Source: Symbiotaphrina buchneri (taxonomy: Eukaryota; Ascomycota; Symbiotaphrinales; Symbiotaphrinaceae). Taken from it: DNA of 64,000 nucleotides. The notes beneath the pieces were generated by a model that saw only the letters and a list, made by a program, of their open reading frames with translations, was not told the DNA's origin and did no database searches. Where the stretch lies: assembly GCA_001599915.1 (NCBI GenBank), contig BCIG01000023.1:62001-126000 (forward strand), given 5' to 3'. Below are positions 12,161-21,191 of this stretch, piece after piece. The position numbers and the translations under genes were made by a program. Position 1 is the first letter of the stretch. Each line of letters begins with the position of its first letter.

Positions 12161-12730
12161 CTAGAGATTAAACTGGAGCACAGTGATAGACCAGGATGGC
12201 ACACTCCAGCTAAAGCTGGTACCACTGCTGGTGGATCCGGTAAGGTCGAGCGGTACTGGGACGACCGCAGTTTGGTTGTTACGGAAGTTAAACGCATTAG
12301 GATCGTCAGCCGTCTGCGATGTCGGTCAGTAGGTCCAAGCTAGATTGTGGATGATGATACACGTACGATGATTGTGCCGTTAACACCAGTGTAAGGTTGT
12401 TCCAATCCTACAGTCAATGGGACACTAGTGTTGCCTGAATTGACCACCTGGATGCATGATCAACCTAAGCTCAGCGACATTCAAATCATGGTCAGAAAGG
12501 GTAACGTACCTTGAGATATACAGCATTAGTCGGCTCATCTATGGTTGCAACCCACCAAAGTGGATTGAAGTCGCCCATAGTATTAGTGACAGGCAAAGTC
12601 TGTGTGCCTCGATAATGTGCAAACAACAGTTGCTGGTAGTAACTAACGCTCAGGACCGTTTCGTCGGGATTTGTGGTAAAGGGTTCCAGAGTACCGTTGA
12701 AGAACGTACGACCGCATAAGAACATCTTTA
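12161..12730 (-). pseudogene. 3' part of a split GH51 alpha-L-arabinofuranosidase gene
   Basis: Reading right to left, the frame around 12700-12540 gives NPDETVLSVSYYQQLLFAHY, RGTQTLPVTNT and GDFNPLWWVATIDEPTNAVY, the C-terminal part of fungal GH51 arabinofuranosidases. Two further exons follow after clean GT-AG introns: VVNSGNTSVPLTVGLEQPY, then ADDPNAFNFRNNQTAVVPVP through SWSVPSWSITVLQFNL and a stop at 12161. Intact splice sites and frame suggest recent loss. The catalytic core is absent. The missing 5' end is at 27906-28232 on the same strand. A secreted enzyme releasing arabinose from arabinan and arabinoxylan is the ancestral role; this copy cannot encode it. Confidence 0.85.
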
Positions 12731-12990
12731 CGGAAACTGTTAAATTGATTTTCCCACAATGTCCTGATCTTTCTTGTCCCAGGAGCACCACGCTGGGTCA
12801 TTTGCTTGGACAACCGCTTGCTGTTGACCCTATTCTCAAAAAGCGTCGGCCAGCATCTTGTCAATACAGCCTTTCCCTAGATTACTCCATCATTCAGGTG
12901 TATTGTGGAGATTAAGCAGCTGCAAGACTTGAGAGCTCATGCAGAGGTACCAAGTTCTGTACAGCCTGTTTTAGAAAGCCTCACCTGTGA

Positions 12991-13440
12991 CTACAAAGGA
13001 CAAGAGGACGGATTTACTCTTTCATAGATGCAAACATCCCTGCTATCCATCATCTTTTGGTCCTCTTGTACGTCCGCAACGGCATTTCGTAAAGGTGCAA
13101 TGGCATCTTCTCTGAACAATTCATAGTACGTGCTGAGGTACGTTTCCTTCGATGGCCACGGTCCATCGATTTGGTTGACAGGCACGTCGACCGTCTGATT
13201 TTTTATCGCTGGCCCAGGAACGTAGTCACCCGTGCTTCCTTCAGTAGCATTGCTGCCCGGAATTTCACTTGCTGTTGGTATTGCCCGCTTCTGAAGCCAG
13301 CAGGTGGTGTCGTTGTGTTTGTCTTCCAGCTTATGTAGCTCCGGACATGCCGATTTGGTGGTAGATAGGCTGGCAAATTCCTTTGCAGGCGGTTGTTTCA
13401 TCCAATGTTGCGATTGGAGAATCGCTCGGACAGATTGACG
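12991..13440 (-). pseudogene. Fragment of an NFX1/ZNFX1-type helicase gene
   Basis: About 137 residues remain, with a Cys-rich start region and the segment DGPWPSKETYLSTYYELF followed by REDAIAPLRNAVADVQE and IYERV. This is the recognisable block just before the helicase core in fungal NFX1-type zinc-finger helicases (superfamily 1, related to ZNFX1 and Hrr1). Normal members exceed 1,000 residues; the helicase core and zinc fingers are missing. A plausible intron follows IYER at about 13008. Traces such as VNSKRLSK near 12800 could be decayed continuation but are too weak to claim. Confidence 0.65.
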
Positions 13441-13699
13441 TTCAGCTCTAGACGTGGATGTCCATTAGCAGTAAAATTTGAGAGACATACAGAGATAGTC
13501 TGAACTTGAGTCATGATAAGAAGGGGAATCAGTTAGGATGGGAGTGGATACCTACCTTAAGGTAGTGCCGGTGTGCGATAGAAGCAGGTTTGATTAAGCT
13601 CTCAGCCAAGCTCGCTAGTTCTTCGATATTGAGTGATATGATTGGCTAAGAACTGCTTGGGACGGATATTATTCGTATTTCACTGACATCCTCGCTTGA
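13441..13699. other. Spacer before the tandem-repeat array
   Basis: No gene recognised. Its left edge may still derive from the NFX1-type helicase gene. Confidence 0.4.
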
Positions 13700-14430
13700 T
13701 TCCTTAAACCATCTGTCCGAAAAGGACTCGGTCTGCAAAGACTAAATAATCTGTTCGCAAGGACTCAGTCTGTAAAGACTATACGCAGAGGCTCAGCTGT
13801 AGCTAAGAGGGATCTCCATTCTGCCTGTAAAGGCTCGGTCTGCAAAGACTAAAAAATCTGTTCGCAAGGACTTGGTCTGTAAAGACTATGCACAGAGGCT
13901 CAGCTGTAGCTAAGAGNNNNNNNNNNNNNNNNNNNNNNNNNNNNNNNNNNNNNNNNNNNNNNNNNNNNNNNNNNNNNNNNNNNNNNNNNNNNNNNNNNNN
14001 NNNNNNNNNNNNNNNNNNNNNNNNNNNNNNNNNNNNNNNNNNNNNNNNNNNNNNNNNNNNNNNNNNNNNNNNNNNNNNNNNNNNNNNNNNNNNNNNNNNN
14101 NNNNNNNNNNNNNNNNNNNNNNNNNNNNNNNNNNNNNNNNNNNNNNNNNNNNNNNNNNNNNNNNNNNNNNNNNNNNNNNNNNNNNNNNNNNNNNNNACAT
14201 TATATTTGCCTGTAAAGGCTCGGTCTGTAAAGACTATGCGCAGAGGCTCAGCTGTAGCTAAGAGGGGTCTCCATTCTGCCTGTAAAGGTTCAGTCCGTAA
14301 AGACCACATTATATTTGCCTGTAAAGGTTCGGTCCGTAAAGACCATATTACATTTGCCTGTAAAGGCTCGGTCTGCAAAGACTACTATCCTGACCGCAAT
14401 CCAGTTTGTCCGCAAGGACTTGTTCTGCAA
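13700..14430. repeat. Tandem-repeat array with an assembly gap
   Basis: A module reading GCCTGTAAAGG(C/T)TC(A/G)GTC, then (C/T)GTAAAGAC, recurs at 14209, 14278, 14317 and 14356. The spacing is 39 bases for the last three and 69 where a second module (GCAGAGGCTCAGCTGTAGCT) is inserted. Degenerate copies also lie left of the gap from about 13720. Positions 13917-14196 are 280 Ns, so the true array length is unknown. Frames through it are open only because the repeats keep phase; I do not call a gene. Confidence 0.8.
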
Positions 14431-15312
14431 ACACCTTATTGCTTTGACATCGTCCAATGCTCACTTCAATCTTTGGCTGAACTTCTCTATGGTTGCTAGT
14501 CAAGCTCAAGTGTAGCTAGATTATTGCTGCAGTTACTGTCTCGAGCAGGTCGATCCGGCATGCATTTGATCAGCCTGCACACATGTGGGGAAGATGGAAT
14601 TATGTACTGTACTATACACTGCAGGCTGTCCCTGCTCTATGGAAGGAGTGTCATTGGGGTGACTGTAAAAATGAGCAATAATAGCAGAGAATAATAAACA
14701 GCTTCCACGATCACGATCAGATACTGGACTCTAATGCTCATTGATATTTGTGTACACGCTAAGCTCCTATCTGATGTAGACAGACCGATGGTGTCTCCAT
14801 GTAACCACCGCGCACGTCGAACTTCCATCCACGAAAAAAAAAGACATCTCATAGAACACTCGAGCTTGCACTGCCTCGAGGTCGGAAACCGACAAGTAAC
14901 GGACATCGCCATTAGCACCGGGGGCAACCTTTGCAATGGCCTTCGTGTCCAGTATGGCATGGGCCGGAGTACATCAGCACTGATGGGGAATCATCTGGTG
15001 ATGCAGGCTGAGTAGTGAGAAGAAGGTTGATTAGAGCTATCTAGACTGCCTGTGCAGTAAGCTATATAGTGAATGCTAGTCATGTGACTCTAAGCAAGTG
15101 CTAGTAGCTAAGTGCAGTGATTGGAGCGACGTGCTCCTAACAAGTGACAGTCCTGTTTCCCTAACAGTTGCCGCAATAGCAAAAATAAGCGTCGTCCCGA
15201 CGCGACAACCTCATAAGGGCATACTCAGCGCGAGCAAAACAATCGACTTGATCGAGACTGTCGATTCCATTCCTAGCGTCTTGTCCCACGGGTGGCACGC
15301 CTGACTACCGCG
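14431..15312. other. Region flanking the Gypsy fossil
   Basis: No gene. On the minus strand a segment from 15166 to 14999 begins TGTTAGGG and ends in CA. It lies just beyond the integrase end of the Gypsy fossil, where a 3' LTR would be expected. No second copy was found in the window, so the LTR call is weak. Confidence 0.35.
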
Positions 15313-17456
15313 TCAGAGCGTGGACTTGCCGTGTCGTATTCGCAGGTCAAGACGGTATGCCAGACGACCGACCTTCTCAAGAACCTTGAAGGGACCGACA
15401 CGCTGTTCCGATAGCTTTCGATTCGGTTTGCCTGCAACCTGATAACCATGGTGGAGCTTCAAGTACACGGAATCGCCGACACGTAGGTTGATAGGAATAT
15501 GGCGTCGGTCGTAGTATACTTTGGTCATGGCGTTGCCGAAGGCTATCGAGTCGCAAGCCTCCTGTACGTGGATTTGTCTGGCCTCAGCTGCAGTGGACGC
15601 GCTCGAGAGCTGTTCTCCAACTAGAAGGTTGAGACCGTCATTGAGCTTTCGGCCGTGAATAACCTCGTTTGGAGCCCGTCCAGTGGTTGCATTCGTCGCG
15701 TTATTGAGTTGCGATTCTAGCTGTTTGCAAAAGCTAGACCAGTCAGAATCGAGGGTATCGATCCGTTCCGACTCGTCGTCTCCGGAGGTCTTGACTCCAC
15801 GAGTGGTCAGCCAGAAACGCAAAGCGATTTCGACGGTTTGATTTGTCCTCTCGCTTTCTGAGTTGTATGCACCTTGGTTTGTACCAGTGTCCTGAGTCAG
15901 GGAATGCTGATCGGGAGGCTGACCGGCCGAGTCTGGACCTTGGTCATAACTGTCCGTCGGGTCGCCCTGGTAGGCTCTCTGAGAACGTGCGTTGGGATTA
16001 GGCTGCCCTGGATTAAACTGCCCAGGCCGCGAGTAGCGGGTCCCGTTGTACCAATTGTTTCCCGAGTTGGATGCGTAGCGATTGGGGTTGCTGTTTGAGA
16101 CGTTGACGTTTGCTCCAGACGGGCCGGCGGTGATCTGCAGACGGGGCGGCGGAGCAGGTAAAGCTCGGCTGTCTCCCTGATACTGACCTTGGTTGGCATT
16201 GGGATAGTACTACTGGCCTTGGTAAGTGTTGTATCCTGGCTGATAGGGTTGAAAATTAGACTGTTGGAAACGGGGGTTGAAACCTCCGCGGAAGGATGGC
16301 CTAGGAAACTGATACTGGCCGAAACAAGAGTCTCGATTGTTACGATTCTCCCGACTGTCGCGACCAGGGTCGCGGAGATCACGGGTTCTTTCAGTACGGA
16401 CCTCTTGATAAGAGAAGTCGTCGAACCAGTTGGCCTGCTTGCGCTTGAGAGTCTGTATGAACTATTGGATGGTCGTGCCACGTTCTGTTTCATCCATTAT
16501 TTGTCTGAGTAGCATATCTAGTCATATCCAGGCTTTTATTATGATGCTGAAATCGTCAGTGGCCCGCTCGGCGGCCCTGGCGACCGACTGCACAGCGTTG
16601 ATATACTCTGCAGCAGTACGGTTGTTCTGAGCGTCTTCGACCGTATATCGAACCGAATTGAGTTTCTTCTAAGCTTTCATCAGGGTAGGTCTGAAACGTG
16701 TCTCTAGCTGTTGACACCACCTATCAACCAGGCTAGGGTGGTTGATGATACCGATTCGAAAGATGTTGTTCAGCTTAAAGTTCTACCAAGACTGAGCAAG
16801 ACTATGTAGATAAGTCTTGAGGTTTTGATGAATTTTGATCGGGTCACAAGTCAGAGCAGCCACTCGGACATGATTCGTAAACTAAACACGTCGCAATAGT
16901 ATATCTTGTCGTCTTTATCAACTACGTCTTCAGTGCTGTAGCTGTCTGGCATGTCCGGGTAGAAGAGACCGATCTCGGAGGCCTTCCAGTGGCTGCCACT
17001 GCCACCAGGTCCTGCTGGCCCAGGTGGGCCTTGCTCGCCAGGCTCCCCAGGCGGGCCAGGTGGGCCGCGACCTTGATCCTGATTGGCACGTCGTATAGAG
17101 GCTTCGATAACTTGTTGAATAGCTGTCCATGCTGCAGCCGTCATGCCAGGTGGGACCTGGTCTGCAGGGTCTGGATTCATTCCGTCCGAATGGCAGGGTA
17201 TCTCGCCTTCAACTGATGTATCGGGACTCGGCGAGAGTGGTGTAGAACGACCCTGTGTCGACGTTGTGTGTGTATATCGCAGCTGCAGAGGTCGTCCGAC
17301 TGGAGAACAGGGCCTGGGAGGCAGACTGTTTCCTGTCGAGGGAGGCCGGCGTTCCTCTCTGAATCGTCGGTACGCTTCGGCGAGCTGAAAATCGACAGTC
17401 TGGAGTCGGAATTCATCCACAGCACGGTTAAAATCCCACCGAGTTCGCGAATCCAA
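15313..17456 (-). mobile_element. Ty3/Gypsy LTR-retrotransposon fossil (Gag and integrase remnants)
   Basis: Read right to left, a Gag-like part comes first (17456 to about 16850), with a collagen-like Gly-Pro-Pro stretch and ending near HWKASEIGLFYPDMPDSYS. Further Gag-derived sequence follows (about 16500-15900). Then comes the C-terminal part of a Gypsy integrase (about 15822-15313) with GRAPNEVIHGRKLNDGLN and VGDSVYLKLHHGYQ. Protease, reverse transcriptase and RNase H are not present between them, so the copy is internally deleted and broken several times. No 5' LTR is visible; a possible short 3' LTR lies at 14999-15166. Its Gag end lies 24 bases from the stop codon of gene B. Age looks moderate: protein similarity is still easy to read. 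Confidence 0.75.
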
Positions 17457-17480
17457 TAGATTGGTTAATCCTTCGTCAAC

Positions 17481-20145
17481 TCATTCGACGGTCTGAACCA
17501 TCTTCCGGATAACCTCCAGCAAGGCCATCGTGTCATTCGAGGCATCGTGGTACTTGAGATCCGATTCAGGATAAAGAGCACGATGGACAATCGGCAACTT
17601 GCAGCTTAAAAAACCAGTCTGCATCGCCATGAAAAGTCTGTAAACTGGTATAAACGGTGGACAGGCAAATGTGTTATCAACAACAGGTGAGGATTCGTCG
17701 CCGTACAATATCCGCGCGAACAGGACTTCATCAATTCGACCTATATTCCAACTGAGCAAGGTGTGCGTGGTTTCTGAGTAACCGAGTTCTAAGATGGTCC
17801 TGCGTATATCACCAATGCTCTTTCCATGTGTGCGGCCCGTTCGGTAGACCCTGATCACAAAGTTGCGAAAACGGCTGTACTGTGAGGCCGTGGAGGTATT
17901 GCGCGGATTCCTTATGAAAGGCTCGATTTCGTCGTACAGCGCGGGTATCGTGAGGCCATAGTCGATTAGACTGTCGATAAGAGAGTCTCCAGCGAGAGTT
18001 CTGATGCTGATCTGTGCAGGTATTGCCAGTTTTCCCTGGGATATCGGAAAAAACTCGAAATCGAGAATCCATGTGGTGTTAGCTTGATTATCGAGCGATG
18101 GATCCAGTTTCAGTAAGATCCGCTTCTCTGTACTGCTGAGGTGAGAAGACCTGAGCCCCGGCCCGGGATTATCCAAAGGAGAAGTAGTAGCGGAAATTGG
18201 AGGAGAAGTTGTAGCGGAAGTTGGAAGAACTGTTGGCATACCGTGTTGCAGAATTCGTGTGGTATGGAATACACAGTACCTTGAATACGGGGCGGTAGGC
18301 AGATGGCAGTGCGCCGTCAGCTGACACGATAGCAGACCATCCACATATTGCTTTGAAGCCACGCTTACGCGATCGTCCAATTCCCTCTGGTCAGATGGTT
18401 CTTCGGTATGGGATGTAGGAACCTGTCGTTGCGGTGGCTCAAATATGCATGCGTCGATAGACACTTCCATATGATTCCCCTGCGATCCGGAGCCTGAAGC
18501 TGCAGAAGCTGATTCTAAGGTGAAAGCTTCCAAAGAGACAACTTGGAATGGCCGGTCGGGAGGAGACTGCAACCACGTTATCACAGGTTCACGAGCAATA
18601 ACCCGTTCCAGAAGCGTCGACATCGTAGAAAACAACTCTATGGTAGACCCAGACCTCTCTCCACTTCGAAGATTGAGAGGACTGAGACCCCAAGAAAGAA
18701 CAAACCGGCGAAATGTCCATACTCCCTTTGCCGGCCGATGCTCCGTAAAAAACAGATCAACGTCCTTGCAAGTTAGTAAACTCGAATGGACAAACTTGTC
18801 CATGATTTCGTTCTGGAAGGGGTCCTGTCCTCTTTTCCATGGTCGACGCCATGGTGTGAGGTCCGTCCGTCGGGGAACAAAAGACCCAGAGACAAATGTA
18901 ACGAGTGGGAGAATCCATTGCCTGCCATCCGAGGACAATATCAATGCGGCGAAGTGTTTATACACGGAATCCGAGCCAATACGGATTGGCATTATACTGC
19001 GAATCTAACAAGATTCAGGTCAGCCTCGACGACTTAAACAGAACATCCTGGTCTAAACTCACAAGACTGCTAGATTCTAGAAGAGCCCTGCAGGCAATTG
19101 CAACATATTTCTGGTGGCGATCGTCTCGAGATGACAGAGATGTCCCATAGAAGCGTTTTGCGATATCCATAACAGTCGGTCGTTGGCCCATCAAAGCTGT
19201 ACCGTCGTACATATAGGAGGAAGCGCTGAAGTGGTCGAAGTTTATGTCTTGCGTACAGGACACTAGCCCATATGGAGGATACCCGGGGTGTGGGTGCGTT
19301 CGTTCACCTCCCAGCCAGACGCAGAGGTCCTCTAGTTGACTGGCATTTTCCACGGTTCTGAGCATACCCTCCAGGCCGACGAAAGGAACGGGATGCTGCC
19401 ATGTATGCAAAGCTCGCTGTCTCACCAGTGAGTATGGCAGATGATAGCTGAATTATTTGGCAGGCACTCACATGGAGATCATCCGCGCTTGCTCCATCAG
19501 GAAGCATCAGTCTTTTCAAGGTCCTCTTCGACTGCTGTGCTAGATATTGATTACCCGGGTGATATATACCTTCACCAGCTGATTGTCCCATACCCTGGAC
19601 AGGACCTTCACCAGCTGATTGTCCCATACCCTGGACGGGACCTTCACCAGCTGATTGTCCCATACCCTGGACGGGACCTTCATTCACGACATCATTCATG
19701 GAGAAGTCGACAGACTCTCCATCGCTGACATCACCCTGCGGTTCGGTTGGAAAGTCGATAGACTCTCCAAGTACACCACAAACTTGGCCACTGCCGTCCA
19801 TGGGAAGATCGATAGATTCTCCGACTTTGGATAAACATGACCCAGAGCCAAGCGCTTCAGCGGCCAGGTTGTCCGTATTCTTGAAAATCTTCTTATCCAG
19901 TCCTGTTTCTAGTATCTTAAGTATGCCACACGCCTTTTGATGTCTTTTTCGGGACGGAAGGTTGCGGAACACGTCATTGCTGTTACTGAGTTGCCGCTTT
20001 ATGTCGGTTTCGGTGTAGAAGGCTTGATCATCAAGAAGATGAATGAATTCCCTCCCAGGGAACGCTGGTAGCCCGGAACTTCAACAGAATCAGTATTCGT
20101 ACGAGCTCGTGAATTAATTACTTACAGATCATGATCGATTGGCAT
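17481..20145 (-). CDS. Gene B: DEDDh 3'-5' exonuclease-like protein, 834 aa
   Basis: Four exons, 20126-20145, 19472-20078, 19063-19416 and 17481-19004, join in phase. The C-terminal domain (about residues 635-830) shows the DEDDh pattern: ILDFEFF gives Asp642 and Glu644, RIDEVLF gives Asp752, and KYHDASNDT gives His813 and Asp818. This fold removes nucleotides from 3' ends of DNA or RNA. The N-terminal half is unrecognised. It contains three copies of the 12-residue repeat EGPVQGMGQSAG (19570-19677) and Ser-Ile-Asp motifs (GESIDLP, GESIDFP, GESVDFS, VSIDACI), which also mark the neighbouring gene A. Residues 210-327 (YPPYGLVSCTQDINFDHF) look globular. It lies head to tail about 1 kb downstream of gene A on the same strand. 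No frameshift or stop is seen, so the gene appears live. Start choice (20145) is the first ATG of the spliced frame; an upstream extension is possible. Substrate and role unknown. Confidence 0.65.
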
Positions 20146-21191
20146 CGTGAGCTTGAGGTATCCACAAGTCAAGAAGCAGGCACCCAGTGCACAAGCAGAT
20201 GAGTGAGGAAGATGAGTGAGGAAACAAGCCTAGCACAGGAACCATCAGGACGGGAGTGGGAAGATAGACTACCACTGCGGTTCAGGATTCTGCGTTGGAG
20301 AGGGGTCCACCTACCGAAAGCTGTATAATTAGCAGCGAGAGGGCAGCGAGAGGACACAAGAGGTCTGAAAGTGAGGCTGCAAACGTGTGGTTGAAGAGAG
20401 GTGTTGCGGATGGTGAGTTGGGATGAGGAAGGGCAGTAATTAGTAGGTAAACATAGCTGCAAACCTTGGAAGCGCGAATTCACTGTGGAAGCGGAAAGGA
20501 CGATGCACGAATCATCACTCCAATATTTTGAAACCCAACGATTCCGAGATCCCTAAATGCCAGTTTAAGGTACTAATTTTCACAACACACCCGCTTTGGG
20601 TTGCCACGAGGCGTATTTGCACCTCAGCTTCAGAATTGCGTAGCAGGAGAGAATTGACAGGCCTTTACCTACCGACTCTGACAACTGCCCTAGTGCTGCG
20701 GGACGAGACATGGGAGTCTCTGAGCCAGGCTACAAGGGGGTTTTGCAGAGGACTGTCCGCTGCAGCAGCAGCTGGTAGACTACCATCATCGAAGATTCTT
20801 TCTCTGGGATCATGTAACGAAGAGGTAGAAGAGTTTTCTTGATACTGCAATATAGACGTGTCAGAGAGATTACTGCTTGAGCCAATCAGCCTCTGTCTCG
20901 AATAGCAAAGTGCCTGCAGCAGAATAAGATCACATAAAGTATCAAACCGTCGCATGGAAACAATATAGCTCGTCCGATATGACAACTCGTCCGATATGAC
21001 AACTCGTCCGATATAACAACTCGAGGTATCAGCTGCAAACAGACACTTAGAACCCATGAAAGCCACTTCATCAGACCCCAGATAGAGCAAGTCCGTGATA
21101 CACATCCTGCAAAAAGGCTTATTCTCGTGTCAAACGATACATGTCTCATGCCCAGCGCAGCCCACGTCGATAGACACGAGCGCTGCTGTAC
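20146..21191. other. Spacer between genes A and B
   Basis: A minus-strand frame (20665-21105, 146 codons from an ATG) has no recognisable domain and may be leader or a further exon of gene A. It contains three tandem 17-bp units (CTCGTCCGATATGACAA) at 20969-21019. One GTCGATAGAC copy lies at 21166, just past the gene A stop, where a different frame reads ALVSIDVGCAG. A downstream exon of gene A that restores this motif is therefore possible. Confidence 0.4.

Noticed and set aside
13888-14499. Open frames on both strands through the repeat array
   Set aside because: They are open only because the repeat period is a multiple of three, and they run through Ns.
16851-17456. A host collagen-like protein gene
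   Set aside because: The Gly-Pro-Pro stretch is followed directly by typical Gypsy Gag sequence and belongs to the fossil element.
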